Below, in pieces: positions 1 to 9,273 of a stretch of DNA of 34,334 nt. The position numbers and the translations under genes are program-made. Under the pieces are notes generated by a model, which ran no database searches, had not been told where the DNA came from, and was given only the letters and a program-made list of their open reading frames with translations. The stretch lies in assembly GCA_945900455.1 (NCBI GenBank), contig CAMDJH010000035.1, positions 1 through 34,334 on the forward strand, read 5' to 3'. Numbering within the stretch: the stretch's first letter is position 1; every line of letters begins with the position of its first letter. The DNA comes from Akkermansia muciniphila. Its GTDB lineage: Bacteria > Verrucomicrobiota > Verrucomicrobiia > Limisphaerales > UBA9464.

Positions 1-1919
1 TGGGCGGCGGTCAATAGCACCCGCGTGCTGGCCGCCTTCCAATCGCCGACAATGACGATCCGTTTCGGTTCCTGGAGTGCAAAGTCGAGCGCCAGGAGTA
101 GGTGTGGCACAGCGTGGGGCACTTGATGCAGTCGTTGGGCGAACAAACGGATCGTTTTCTCAGCCGCATCCCGCCATTCCTTTCGATCACAGATAGCGGC
201 CAGTTTCAATAGCGCCAGGGCCGCCACCGAATTACCCGATGGCTCCGCGCCGTCATAGTCCTCCTTCACCCGCAGGAGAAGGTGCGGAGTGTCGGCTGAA
301 GTCTGCCAAAATCCGCCCTCGGCCGAATCGTAAAACCGCTGCATCATCGCCTCGGCCAACTCGACGGCAAACTGCAGATGGGCAGGGTCGAGGGTCGCCT
401 CATACAAATCCAGCACGCCCGCCAACTGATTGGCATAGGCATCCAGCAACTGAAGGGAATCGCGCCCGCCGTCCCGCCAGCGGAGATGAAGAGCCTTTTC
501 CTTCGAGTCCCATAAGTGGGCGCGAATGAACGCCAGGTTGCGTTCCGCCGTCTCCCTAAATTCCTCATCGCCGAGAATCGCAAAGGCGCGGGCAAACGCC
601 CCCAGCATCATCCCGTTCCACGATGAAAGGATTTTATCATCGAGGTGTGGACGCACCCGTTTTGCGCGTGCCGCCAAGAGTTTCCGTCGCGCCGAAGCCA
701 GTGAAACTCCGGCCGCCTTCGTGAGCTTCGGATCCACGACGCTCAGGATGTTCTGTCCTGGCAACGGATGCGGATCGCTGTGGTCGACGAAATTACCGAC
801 CGCTGTGATTCCGAAATAGCGGCTGACCACCGCTAACTCATCCGGTGTGAGCAATTTTCCGAGCTCTTCGCGCGTCCAGCAGTAGAACTTGCCCTCTTTT
901 CCCTCGCTGTCAGCGTCTTCCGCCGAAAAAAATCCACCCTCCCGGTGAGTCATATCCCGCTTTACATAGTGCAGGATGTCCCGAACGACTGCCGCATGTT
1001 TCGCGTCGCCACTGACCAGATGAGCGTCCAGATATAGCTGAACTAACTGGGCATTGTCATACAGCATCTTTTCAAAATGTGGGACAAGCCAGTGTTCATC
1101 GACGCTATACCGGGAAAAACCTCCCCCCAACTGGTCGTACATTCCGCCCGCGGCCATCCGGGAGCAGGTGTGCAAGACGGCTTCGCTCGCTTCCTTCTCA
1201 CCAAATCGGCGCCCATATCGGAGGAGAAACAGGGGCTGACTGGGGCGAGGAAATTTCGGGGCATGACCGAACCCGCCATTCACCGGGTCGTATTCGTGCA
1301 AGAACGCCTGGCCGGCGCCGTGTAGTTCCCGTTCGCCCGCTGGAAATGCATTCCCGGATTCATGCTCGGCCGTCGCCTTAAGCCGCGCGGTCAACGCTCC
1401 GGCCGATTCCGCGACATCCGCCCGTTTGGTCTGCCAGAGCTCGACGATCCGCTCGAGTAGTTGCCGGAAGCTGGGGCGGCCATGATTTGGCTCCGGAGGG
1501 AAATAGGTGCCAGCGTAAAATGGCTTCAGATCGGGCGTGAGGAACACGTTCAAAGGCCACCCCCCCGACCCCATCGTCAGTTGGGCGAAGGTCATGTAAA
1601 TCTTGTCAATGTCTGGGCGTTCCTCGCGGTCCACTTTGATGCTGACAAAATGCTCGTTCAGGTACGCTCCGAGTTTCTCATCGGTGAAGGATTCCCGTTC
1701 CATCACGTGGCACCAATGGCAGGTGGAGTACCCAATGCTCAGCAGGATCGGCTTATCGCCCCCCCGGGCCTTGGCGAAGGCCTCATCCCCCCAGGGATAC
1801 CAGTCCACCGGATTGTGGGCATGCTGTTGGAGATAGGGGGACTTTTCGCGGATCAACCGGTTGGAATGTCCTGGCGGTGAATTGGGTGCAGTGTTCACGG
1901 CGACGATCCTAGTCGGCAT
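1..1919 (-). CDS. DUF255 thioredoxin-domain protein (YyaL/SSP411 family), C-terminus cut by window edge
   Basis: The ORF track missed this because it has no stop inside the window; reading the minus strand gives about 639 open residues. The N-terminus carries the family opening '[20 protein letters not shown]' and the thioredoxin-like motif CHWCH near residues 67-71, followed by a long alpha/alpha-barrel-like region with '[20 protein letters not shown]' and '[10 protein letters not shown]'. This is the layout of YyaL/SPATA20 proteins, usually about 680-750 residues, so only the last part is missing. The ATG at 1919 is preceded by AGGAAG at good spacing, one of few clear Shine-Dalgarno sites here; a GTG 21 bases downstream is the alternative. 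The family's reaction is not established. Frame was checked at several points and no frameshift was seen. Confidence 0.93.
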   Translation of the reverse strand, partial: MPTRIVAVNTAPNSPPGHSNRLIREKSPYLQQHAHNPVDWYPWGDEAFAKARGGDKPILLSIGYSTCHWCHVMERESFTDEKLGAYLNEHFVSIKVDREERPDIDKIYMTFAQLTMGSGGWPLNVFLTPDLKPFYAGTYFPPEPNHGRPSFRQLLERIVELWQTKRADVAESAGALTARLKATAEHESGNAFPAGERELHGAGQAFLHEYDPVNGGFGHAPKFPRPSQPLFLLRYGRRFGEKEASEAVLHTCSRMAAGGMYDQLGGGFSRYSVDEHWLVPHFEKMLYDNAQLVQLYLDAHLVSGDAKHAAVVRDILHYVKRDMTHREGGFFSAEDADSEGKEGKFYCWTREELGKLLTPDELAVVSRYFGITAVGNFVDHSDPHPLPGQNILSVVDPKLTKAAGVSLASARRKLLAARAKRVRPHLDDKILSSWNGMMLGAFARAFAILGDEEFRETAERNLAFIRAHLWDSKEKALHLRWRDGGRDSLQLLDAYANQLAGVLDLYEATLDPAHLQFAVELAEAMMQRFYDSAEGGFWQTSADTPHLLLRVKEDYDGAEPSGNSVAALALLKLAAICDRKEWRDAAEKTIRLFAQRLHQVPHAVPHLLLALDFALQEPKRIVIVGDWKAASTRVLLTAA

Positions 1920-1972
1920 CCACTTCCTAGACAACGCGCAGAATCCACTTTTCTCCCCTCCTCAAAACGAGC

Positions 1973-2005
1973 AAGGCCCGCATCCAATTCAGGACGCGGG
2001 CCCTT
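1973..2005 (-). terminator. Probable intrinsic terminator after the Gfo/Idh/MocA gene
   Basis: Reading the minus strand, GGCCCGCGTCC and GGATGCGGGCC pair over 11 positions (one G-U wobble that only forms on this strand) around a 6-base loop TGAATT. It lies about 20 bases past the TGA of the oxidoreductase gene and is followed by a moderately T-rich stretch (TTGCTCGTTTTG). The strand-specific wobble favours a minus-strand RNA. The T tract is interrupted, so termination efficiency is uncertain. Confidence 0.6.
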
Positions 2006-2024
2006 ACCGATCCAGAGTTCGGGT

Positions 2025-3395
2025 TCAGACGGTGATGGTGGTGCCGGGAACGGCAACGGCATAGAATCCCTGCGCATCCGGCTTGGACTTGAGCTCTGCG
2101 TCCCAGGCGAACCGGTCGGGCATCAGGTTAATCTTGGAATTCAGCGCGGCCTCGCGCTCGATGACCTTGCCGGAATAGGTCGCCATGCGGCCCATGATTG
2201 CCGTTAGAGTGCTGTGCGCCCCGTTCGCCGCCTCGTTGTACGGGAGGTCATTGCGGATGGCCTTGAACAGGTCGTCGTGCTCCTGTTGATAGGGATCGAT
2301 CTTGGTGTCACTTCGAAACCGCCACGGATCTCCGCTCCCGGTTTTGATGATGTGGCCGCTGACATCCGAATGGCCTTTGCTACCCACGCAATGTTCGGTC
2401 ACGGAGCTCCATGCGCCCCGGATATGGCGGCACTGACTAAACATCCGTGCGCCGTCGCGGAATTCATACTCGCAGGCGTGATGATCGTAGATCTCGCCGT
2501 ATTCCTTGGCTGTGCGGACCTGCCGGCCACCCATCCCGTGAACGCGGATCGGATAGTCATTCTTGATCCAGCAGCCAACATCAAGGTTGTGAATGTGCTG
2601 CTCGTTGATGTGATCCCCGCAAAGCCAGTTGAAGTAGTACCAATTACGAAGCTGGAATTCCATTTCCGTCTGGCTCTCCTTGCGCGGATTCACCCAAACC
2701 CCGCCGTCGTTCCAGTAGACCCGTACGGTGTGGATGTCACCAATGGCACCGTCATGTAATCGATGCAAGGTTTCGAGGTACCCCGGCTGATGGTGCCGCT
2801 GCAATCCCACGCCGACCTTCAGGTTCTTGCGTTTTGCCTCCTCCGCCGCGGCGAGTACCTTCCGGATACCGCCCGAATCGGTCGCCACGGGTTTTTCCAT
2901 GAAGATGTGCTTGCCCTGACGGACCGCCTCCTCGAAGTGGATCGGTCGGAATCCCGGCGGTGTCGCGAGAAGGACCACGTCCGCGAGGGCAATCGCCTGT
3001 TTATAAGCATCAAAGCCAATGAATTGCCGCTCCTTCGGAACATCGACCTTCCCCGGCTGCACCTTCGAGATAGCGGCCAGAGCGCCGTCCAGACGGTCTT
3101 GGAAGGCATCCGCCATGGCGACCAGTTTGACGTTCGGAGTTGTCAGGGCTTGATTGGCGGCGCCGGACCCGCGGCCACCGCAACCAATGAGCGCGATCTT
3201 CAACGTGTCCGTGTGAGCGGCATGGGCCGCATTGGCTGCGGTGAGAACCGCAGCCGTCGCTACAGCCGGTTTGGCGGTTTCCGTGCGGGAAGCACAGCCG
3301 GCAAGGATTGCCGCAATGCCTCCGGCTCCGGAGGTAGCGGTGATGAAATTCCGCCGTGTCACCGGCGCGATTCGAGATGTCTCTTTATTATTCAT
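2025..3395 (-). CDS. Tat-exported Gfo/Idh/MocA family oxidoreductase, probable lipoprotein
   Basis: 456 residues from the ATG at 3395; the track's longer start adds 18 residues ahead of the Tat signal and is unlikely. The N-terminus has a twin-arginine motif (TRRNFI, Arg14-15), a hydrophobic stretch and a lipobox-like LAGC (Cys34), so the product may be an anchored Tat lipoprotein. The NAD(P)-binding fold begins with 'IALIGCGGRGSG' (residues 68-78), and the family motif EKP lies at 167-169 ('FMEKPVATD'). Family members oxidise or rearrange sugars and sugar derivatives with a tightly bound nicotinamide cofactor; Tat export fits folding with cofactor in the cytoplasm. The substrate cannot be read from the sequence. 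It is divergent from the following dehydrogenase-like gene and ends just before a hairpin terminator. Confidence 0.93.
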   Translation of the reverse strand: MNNKETSRIAPVTRRNFITATSGAGGIAAILAGCASRTETAKPAVATAAVLTAANAAHAAHTDTLKIALIGCGGRGSGAANQALTTPNVKLVAMADAFQDRLDGALAAISKVQPGKVDVPKERQFIGFDAYKQAIALADVVLLATPPGFRPIHFEEAVRQGKHIFMEKPVATDSGGIRKVLAAAEEAKRKNLKVGVGLQRHHQPGYLETLHRLHDGAIGDIHTVRVYWNDGGVWVNPRKESQTEMEFQLRNWYYFNWLCGDHINEQHIHNLDVGCWIKNDYPIRVHGMGGRQVRTAKEYGEIYDHHACEYEFRDGARMFSQCRHIRGAWSSVTEHCVGSKGHSDVSGHIIKTGSGDPWRFRSDTKIDPYQQEHDDLFKAIRNDLPYNEAANGAHSTLTAIMGRMATYSGKVIEREAALNSKINLMPDRFAWDAELKSKPDAQGFYAVAVPGTTITV

Positions 3396-3534
3396 GGCGT
3401 GAGGCAGATTGTTCCAGCCGGCAACTTGCAGTCGTCCGCAGCGGACCAAGCCGCTTACGACTGATCTGCTAATTTGCCTGCGGGAATTTCACCGAGTGTA
3501 CGGAGCACCCCTTCAGGAGCAATCGAAACTTTCA

Positions 3535-3552
3535 CCCGAAACGGCTTTCGGG
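3535..3552. other. Perfect hairpin in the divergent intergenic region
   Basis: CCCGAAA-CGGC-TTTCGGG is a perfect 7-bp stem with a 4-base loop, in the gap of about 295 bases between the divergent oxidoreductase (start 3395) and sugar-dehydrogenase-like gene (start 3691). It has no run of T on either side, so it is not a convincing terminator; an operator or leader structure is possible. Nothing else in the gap was recognised: no tRNA and no strong promoter pair. Confidence 0.35.
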
Positions 3553-3690
3553 AAATCGCCGGAGGGTAATCGTCCGGCAAACACTGCTAGATTTGTCATT
3601 TCAAGTTTTCGGACCATCCGGGGTGTTGAAACTTCGTTTGGAAGTGTTACGCTCGGGGCCATAAGAACACATTTCAAAATCCCGAGCATC

Positions 3691-5226
3691 ATGGGTCTGG
3701 CCTTGTTGCTTGCTTGGGTCACCGATGCCTTTGCGGCGGGCTTCCGATTGGAGCGGGTGATCGGCGGATTGAACTATCCGGTGGCGGTTGCGCAAGCTCC
3801 GGGAGAGACCCACGCGATCTACATCGCCGAACTCGTCGTGGGTGACGCGAATCAACGTTCCAGCCGGCTCGGGCGGATTCTGCGCTATGATCTTCTGGCG
3901 AAAACCACAAACGTGTTCCTGGATTTATCCACCTTGGTCGCCCCGAACGGGTTCAACAGTCTCCTGCATTTCGCGTTTCATCCCGACTATGGCACGAATG
4001 GGAAATTTTACGTTGCGTATCAGTTCATCGGGACCACCAACACCGCGCGCCTCGCCGAGTACAAGGTGATTGCGGGCATGCCGATTTTTCAGCGCACGAT
4101 ACTGGAACATGACATCGTCAATGGCAGTGGCCACGTGATCAATATGGCGTTGTTCAAGCCCGGTGGTGATCCGAATCACCTCTACATTACCGTCGGCGAT
4201 GGCGCTCTCCAAGCCTCGGCGGCCGCTTACCTGACCAACCGCCCTCAAAATCTCGCCTTCAACTACGGCAAGATCCTGCGGGTGGATGTGTCAGACGGAC
4301 TGGACGACTATCCCGGTGATCCGAGAAAAAACTTCGGCATTCCCGCAATCAACACCGCCGCAATCGACCCGTCGGGTCGCAATGGAGAAGTCATTGCCTC
4401 GGGTTTTCGCAATCCGTGGCGGGCTGGATTTGATCCGTTGTATGGCGATCTTTACGTCGGTGACAATGGCATGGACTCCGCCGAGGAAGTGGATTTCATC
4501 AAGGAAAACGTGTTCTACCCCGCTTCCGTCGAGATCCCCGATTATGGCTGGCCTGCCACGGAGGCAATCTATTCTCCGGTGCCTGGAGCGAATGCGTTTG
4601 TGCAGAGTCTGCCGGCAAATCCCGCATCCATCTTCCCCATTTTGAGCCGCACGCACGCCACCTTACCTGCTGGGTTCAACGTGCCCAAGGATGGCGACAA
4701 TTCGGTGATCGGCGGAGTGGTCTATCGCGGGCCGATTACCGAATTTTATGGAAAATATATCTACGCGGATTTCGTGGCGGCGCGCATTTATCGTTTTGAA
4801 TTTGACCGCAGCACCGGTCCGACGTTGTTCCACGGAAACAATGTCGCAAACTTGACCGAAATTTCCACCCAATTGAAAGCGACCCTGCCGGGGGCAATTT
4901 TGAACAAGCCCGTTTCATTTTATGCCGACACCGTCGGGGATCTTTACATTGTCGAGTACGGTCTTAACTCTGCGGCGAAAAAAGGGATCGTTTACAAGGT
5001 CGTGGCCGTGCCGCTGACGCCAACGCTGAGTCAGTCGACCTACACAGGCGGGCAATTTCGCGTGGCCGTGACTGGCGCTGCCGGCGAGCAATACGCGGTG
5101 GAAATGTCCACGAACCTGCTCGACTGGACGGTTACCGCCACGGAAAAGTCCCCGTTCATCCACACGGACACGACCGCTGCATCGGCGCCTTACCGGTTTT
5201 ATCGCGCACGGCACAAACCGCAATGA
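3691..5226 (+). CDS. Secreted PQQ-dependent sugar dehydrogenase-like (GSDH) beta-propeller
   Basis: About 511 residues from the ATG at 3691. The product opens with a short hydrophobic signal (MGLALLLAWVTDAFA) and then a GSDH-type propeller: 'GGLNYPVAVAQAPG', 'LHFAFHPDYGTNGKFYVAYQ', 'HLYITVGDG', 'ASGFRNPWRAGFDP', 'GDLYVGDNGMDSAEEVDFI'. Family members oxidise aldose or related sugars with PQQ and calcium in the periplasm. The usual NHxGG-like segment is here 'GSGHVINMALF', so activity on a classical substrate is not assured. The last ~55 residues form a separate module ('YAVEMSTNLLDW...RFYRARH') typical of exported verrucomicrobial proteins. The track's start at 3409 has no signal peptide; the short n-region means a non-ATG start slightly upstream ('IRTHFKIPSI...') is also possible. 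Confidence 0.85.
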   Translation: MGLALLLAWVTDAFAAGFRLERVIGGLNYPVAVAQAPGETHAIYIAELVVGDANQRSSRLGRILRYDLLAKTTNVFLDLSTLVAPNGFNSLLHFAFHPDYGTNGKFYVAYQFIGTTNTARLAEYKVIAGMPIFQRTILEHDIVNGSGHVINMALFKPGGDPNHLYITVGDGALQASAAAYLTNRPQNLAFNYGKILRVDVSDGLDDYPGDPRKNFGIPAINTAAIDPSGRNGEVIASGFRNPWRAGFDPLYGDLYVGDNGMDSAEEVDFIKENVFYPASVEIPDYGWPATEAIYSPVPGANAFVQSLPANPASIFPILSRTHATLPAGFNVPKDGDNSVIGGVVYRGPITEFYGKYIYADFVAARIYRFEFDRSTGPTLFHGNNVANLTEISTQLKATLPGAILNKPVSFYADTVGDLYIVEYGLNSAAKKGIVYKVVAVPLTPTLSQSTYTGGQFRVAVTGAAGEQYAVEMSTNLLDWTVTATEKSPFIHTDTTAASAPYRFYRARHKPQ

Positions 5227-5342
5227 TCGTGGTTGTCGACGGCTGAAGAGAGTAAGATCCCATTTCTCGTGTCTGGGTGGGCTCCCGCGTTGTGATTGTT
5301 TTTCGCATCGTTCGGGAGAACCCCGGTCCGAGCGGCTGTGAA

Positions 5343-5371
5343 TTGATCCTTCGCCCAAGCGCGGTTATTGT
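5343..5371 (+). promoter_or_regulatory. Candidate sigma-70-like promoter for the PSD1/DUF1501 pair
   Basis: TTGATC (5343-5348) and TATTGT (5366-5371) are separated by 17 bases, each matching four of six consensus positions. The expected transcription start is only a few bases before the ATG at 5385, so the mRNA would be almost leaderless, which would fit the lack of a Shine-Dalgarno sequence. Found by eye only; chance matches of this quality are common. Confidence 0.25.
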
Positions 5372-5384
5372 TATCATCTCTCGC

Positions 5385-7730
5385 ATGCACTTGAAGTTCC
5401 TGCCTGTCCTCGCCACCGGGCTGCTGATTGCGCCATCGGTGACGCACTGGGCGGAGGCTCCGCGTCCGCCGAAGGTGGAGTTCAGCCGCGATGTGCGACC
5501 GATCCTGTCGCAGAATTGCTTTGCGTGTCATGGGTTTGACAAGGCGGCCCGCAAGGCGGATCGGAGACTCGATACAAAGGAGGGGGCAACCGCAACGCGG
5601 GATGGCGTGACCGCAGTGGTTCCGGGAAGGCCGGAGGCGAGTGAATTGGTCGCGCGCATTTTTGCGAGCAAGGAGGAGGATATGATGCCGCCGAAGAAAT
5701 CCGGCAAACTCCTTACGGCACTGCAGAAGGAAACGCTGAAACGCTGGATCGAACAGGGGGCGACTTACCAGAGGCACTGGTCGTTTGAGTCGCCCCAGCG
5801 TCGCCTGCCGCCAGTGGTTCCGGGCGCGTCGCATCCGGTGGATCGTTTCATTCAGGCGCGACTTGCTGAGGAAGGACTCACGCCTTCGCGGATGGCGGAC
5901 AGTCTGACGTTGATTCGGCGGGTGTCCCTCGATTTGATTGGATTGCCCCCGTCCCCGGACGAGGTGGCTAATTTTGTCAAGGCGTCGGCGAAGGATCCGG
6001 AGGCCGCCTATCGCGAGTTGGTGGATCGCCTGCTGAGCAACCCCCACTACGGCGAACGCTGGGGCCGATGGTGGCTCGATCAGGCGCGGTATGCCGACAG
6101 CAATGGATACTCGATCGATGCGCCTCGGCAGATTTGGAAATATCGCGACTGGGTCGTCGAAGCCCTGAATGCCGACATGCCGTTTGATCAGTTCACGGTC
6201 GAGCAACTCGCAGGCGATTTGCTGCCGAATGCGACTGAGAATCAGAAAATCGCGACGGGGTTTCATCGCAACACGCAGATCAATCAGGAGGGGGGCATCG
6301 ACAAGGAGCAGTTCCGTGTGGACAGTGTATTCGACCGCGTGGCGACGACAGGCACGGTCTGGCTCGGACTTTCGGTGGGTTGCGCACAGTGCCACGATCA
6401 CAAATTCGATCCCATCGAACAGAAGGAATACTACCGCTTCTTCGCGTTCCTGAATAGTCAGGAGGAGCCGACGCTGAAGGTGTTTGATTCGAATTTGGAC
6501 GTCCGTGCACTCACGGCGGAGTTCAAAGAAACCGAGGGCAAGCTGACGGAATTGCTTAAGCAGCGCGGCGATGAACTTGCGACTTGGGAGGCCGGCCTGT
6601 CCGTGGAATTCAAAAAGACACTTTCGTCCGAACTGCAGAACGCCCTCGCCGTGCCCCAGGCAAAGCGTTCGCTGGCGCAGAACCGTCTCCTTTTTGGATC
6701 CATCTTGGGCCCGAGCGATGGCTTCCGCGTGGTGAATGATCGCTATACGGATCTGGACACGCTGCTCAACAGCGGCACCACGACGATGGTGATGCAAGAA
6801 CTGCCGAAGCCACGGAAGACGACCGTCTTTATCAAGGGTGACTTCACGCGGCCGGCGGATGAAGTGACTCCGGGCACGCCCGCGGTATTGCATGCATTTG
6901 AAAAGCCGCGAGAACAGCCGACCCGGCTCGACCTCGCACGCTGGATCGTCAGCCCACAGAATCCGCTGACGGCGCGCGTGATCGTGAATCGTCTGTGGCA
7001 GCAGTATTTTGGACGCGGCATCGTGGAGACGGAGAACGATTTCGGAATGCAGGGCACCGCACCCTCGCATTCGGAATTGCTCGACTGGCTGGCGGTCGAG
7101 TTCCTGGAGCGAAAATGGAGCCTCAAGGAAATGCACCGGCTCATCGTCACGGCGCACACGTATCGTCAGAGTTCATCGGACCGGCCGGAGCTTCGCGCGA
7201 AGGACCCGAACAACATTCTCCTCGCTCGCCAGCAACGTCTGCGACTCGATGCGGAGATTGTGCGTGATGTCGCCCTCGCGGCGAGCGGGTTGCTCTCGCC
7301 GAAGCTCGGTGGGCCGCCCGTGTATCCGCCGATTCCCGACGGCGTCATGGGCCAGGGCCAAGTGAAGCGCGCCTGGACCGTGAGCAAGGGCGAGGACAAG
7401 TTCCGCCGCGGCATTTACACCTTCGTCTATCGTGCCTCGCCACCTCCTTCGCTGAATGTATTTGATGCGCCGGATGGCTACAGCAGTTGCACGCGTCGCC
7501 TTCGCAGCAATACGCCGCTGCAGGCGCTCACGCTCATGAATGACAGCGGCTTCTTCGAGTTTGCCACCGCCCTGGAAAAGATCATCCAAAAGGATGGCCT
7601 CGATACCGCGTTCCGCCGTTGCACCACTCGCGCGCCGCGACCGGATGAACTCGCGGTCCTGAAAGAACTCGACACCCTCAACGCTGCCCGCGCCCTGCTA
7701 AACCTCGATGAAACTCTCACGAGAGAATAG
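5385..7730 (+). CDS. PSD1 / DUF1549-DUF1553 planctomycete-type cytochrome c protein
   Basis: 781 residues from the ATG at 5385, chosen because it begins a signal peptide (MHLKFLPVLATGLLIAPSVTHW). Domains in order: PSCyt1 cytochrome-like domain with CFACH (Cys45, Cys48, His49) and 'DVRPILSQNCFACHG'; DUF1549 (about 150-355) ending in a second CxxCH ('CAQCHDHKFDP', Cys333-His337); DUF1553 (about 505-760) with 'RLDLARWIVSPQNPLTARV' and 'NRLWQQYFGRGIVETENDFG'. The carbohydrate-binding or LamG insert seen in many larger relatives (about 1000 residues) is absent. These proteins occur almost only in PVC bacteria, in many copies, and are presumed periplasmic redox proteins in glycan catabolism; no reaction is established. 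It stops 7 bases before the DUF1501 gene, its usual partner. Confidence 0.93.
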   Translation: MHLKFLPVLATGLLIAPSVTHWAEAPRPPKVEFSRDVRPILSQNCFACHGFDKAARKADRRLDTKEGATATRDGVTAVVPGRPEASELVARIFASKEEDMMPPKKSGKLLTALQKETLKRWIEQGATYQRHWSFESPQRRLPPVVPGASHPVDRFIQARLAEEGLTPSRMADSLTLIRRVSLDLIGLPPSPDEVANFVKASAKDPEAAYRELVDRLLSNPHYGERWGRWWLDQARYADSNGYSIDAPRQIWKYRDWVVEALNADMPFDQFTVEQLAGDLLPNATENQKIATGFHRNTQINQEGGIDKEQFRVDSVFDRVATTGTVWLGLSVGCAQCHDHKFDPIEQKEYYRFFAFLNSQEEPTLKVFDSNLDVRALTAEFKETEGKLTELLKQRGDELATWEAGLSVEFKKTLSSELQNALAVPQAKRSLAQNRLLFGSILGPSDGFRVVNDRYTDLDTLLNSGTTTMVMQELPKPRKTTVFIKGDFTRPADEVTPGTPAVLHAFEKPREQPTRLDLARWIVSPQNPLTARVIVNRLWQQYFGRGIVETENDFGMQGTAPSHSELLDWLAVEFLERKWSLKEMHRLIVTAHTYRQSSSDRPELRAKDPNNILLARQQRLRLDAEIVRDVALAASGLLSPKLGGPPVYPPIPDGVMGQGQVKRAWTVSKGEDKFRRGIYTFVYRASPPPSLNVFDAPDGYSSCTRRLRSNTPLQALTLMNDSGFFEFATALEKIIQKDGLDTAFRRCTTRAPRPDELAVLKELDTLNAARALLNLDETLTRE

Positions 7731-7737
7731 GCATTCC

Positions 7738-9192
7738 ATGAACCCGGATCACGCACTGCGCGAAATCACGCGCCGCCACTTTTTCAGCCGATGCTCGCTG
7801 GGCGTCGGCTCCATCGCTCTCGCGTCGCTCATGGCCGAGCGCGGACTCGCTGCGGCGCCCACTGCGAATTTGCGTAATCCTTTCGAGCCGAAGCCGACCC
7901 ATTTTCCCGCGAAAGCTAAGAAAATCATCTTCCTCTTCATGGCTGGAGGACCCTCACAGCTGGAGTTGTTCGATTATAAGCCGAAGTTAACCGACCTCAA
8001 TGGGCAGCCGATTCCAGACAGCTACGTGGCTGGCAAACGCTTTGCCTTCATGGACAGCACGCATCGCACGAATCTGCTGGGCACCAAGCGGACGTTTAAG
8101 CGGCGCGGACAGAGCGGCGCATGGGTCAGCGATTTGCTGCCCCATACCGCGGGCATCGTGGACGAGATAAGTCTCCTCACCACCTGCAAGGGGGAGCTGT
8201 TCAATCACGCTCCCGCCAAACTCTTCATGAATGCCGGCAGCGGGCTCTTTGGCCGGCCAAGTATGGGCGCATGGGTCACCTACGGTCTCGGCAGCGAGTG
8301 CGACGATCTGCCCGGATTCGTCGTGCTGCAGAGCGGTCCGCGGGGTCCGCGCGGCGGCGCGGTGCTCTGGGGCAGCGGCATTTTACCGACGACCTATCAA
8401 GGGGTCCCGCTGCGCAATCAGGGCGATCCGATCGTCAATCTCTCCACGCCCCAATCCGTCAGCGTGGCCCAGCAGCGGCAGCTCGTCGACGCGGTGCGCG
8501 AGTTGAATCTCAAACGCCTGATTGAGACCGGCGACGGTGAGATTTCCACGCGCATCAACGCCTATGAAATGGCGTATCGCATGCAAACAAGTGCGCCGGA
8601 GTTGATGGACATCAGCGGCGAGAGTCAGACGACCCTTGATCTCTACGGTATCAAAGACTTGAAGGAGACCAGCTTCGCCCGCAACTGCCTGCTCGCGCGG
8701 CGCTTGGTCGAGCGGGGCGTGCGTTTTGTGCAGCTCTACGACACGAATTGGGACCACCACGGTGGCCCGACCGAGAATCTGGAGAAGCATTTGCCCCTGA
8801 AGTGCCTGGACGTCGATCAGTCCTCCGCCGCGCTCGTTCGGGATCTTAAGCAGCGTGGGTTGCTGGACGACACCATCGTGATTTGGGGCGGTGAATTTGG
8901 CCGCACACCGATGGGCGAAGTGCGTGAGTCCACGGGTCGAAATCATCATATCGACGCCTTCACCATGTGGTTCGCTGGAGGCGGATTCAAGGCCGGGCAA
9001 GTCTATGGCCAGACCGACGAATTCGGATTCGGAGCCGTTGAAGAACCCGTCCATGTCCACGACATCCATGCCACCCTCCTGCACCAACTAGGTCTTGATC
9101 ACGAACGCCTCTCCGTTCGCTCCCAGGGCCTCGACTTCCGACTCACCGGCGTGAGCCGGGCAAAGGTGGTAAAGGGTCTGCTCGAAGCATAG
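7738..9192 (+). CDS. Tat-exported DUF1501 domain protein
   Basis: 484 residues from the ATG at 7738; the track's start at 7708 overlaps the previous stop and only adds residues in front of the Tat motif. The N-terminus reads 'EITRRHFFSRCSLGVGS' (Arg12-13), as in nearly all DUF1501 proteins. The body has 'IFLFMAGGPSQLELFDYKP', 'LPGFVVLQSG', 'RGVRFVQLYDTNWDHHGG', 'IVIWGGEFGRTP' and 'GRNHHIDAFTMWFAGGG', which align with the alkaline-phosphatase/sulfatase-like fold this family belongs to; the Asp/His clusters would bind metal. The active-site nucleophile and substrate are not known for the family. Close spacing after the PSD1 gene indicates one transcript and a shared periplasmic task, probably on sulfated or complex glycans (inference). 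Confidence 0.94.
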   Translation: MNPDHALREITRRHFFSRCSLGVGSIALASLMAERGLAAAPTANLRNPFEPKPTHFPAKAKKIIFLFMAGGPSQLELFDYKPKLTDLNGQPIPDSYVAGKRFAFMDSTHRTNLLGTKRTFKRRGQSGAWVSDLLPHTAGIVDEISLLTTCKGELFNHAPAKLFMNAGSGLFGRPSMGAWVTYGLGSECDDLPGFVVLQSGPRGPRGGAVLWGSGILPTTYQGVPLRNQGDPIVNLSTPQSVSVAQQRQLVDAVRELNLKRLIETGDGEISTRINAYEMAYRMQTSAPELMDISGESQTTLDLYGIKDLKETSFARNCLLARRLVERGVRFVQLYDTNWDHHGGPTENLEKHLPLKCLDVDQSSAALVRDLKQRGLLDDTIVIWGGEFGRTPMGEVRESTGRNHHIDAFTMWFAGGGFKAGQVYGQTDEFGFGAVEEPVHVHDIHATLLHQLGLDHERLSVRSQGLDFRLTGVSRAKVVKGLLEA

Positions 9193-9273
9193 CCCGCAAA
9201 GGCGCCGACTTCTTGGGTTACCCGGCGGAGGACGGATTCTTCGCCGAGTGTCTCGCCCATGCATGAGCCTGCC

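Noticed and set aside
2214-3464. Plus-strand ORFs of 181 and 233 codons
   Set aside because: Both are opposite the Gfo/Idh/MocA gene, which has full family motifs.
3409-3690. Upstream extension of the sugar-dehydrogenase-like gene in the ORF track
   Set aside because: The added 94 residues show no domain and would bury the signal peptide; the region also contains the perfect hairpin and is expected to hold the divergent promoters.
5199-7157. 652-codon minus-strand ORF
   Set aside because: It lies fully opposite the PSD1-family gene, has arginine- and leucine-rich shadow composition and no recognisable domain; GC-rich third positions explain the open frame.
8383-9087. 234-codon minus-strand ORF
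   Set aside because: Opposite the DUF1501 gene, no signal, domain or ribosome-binding site.
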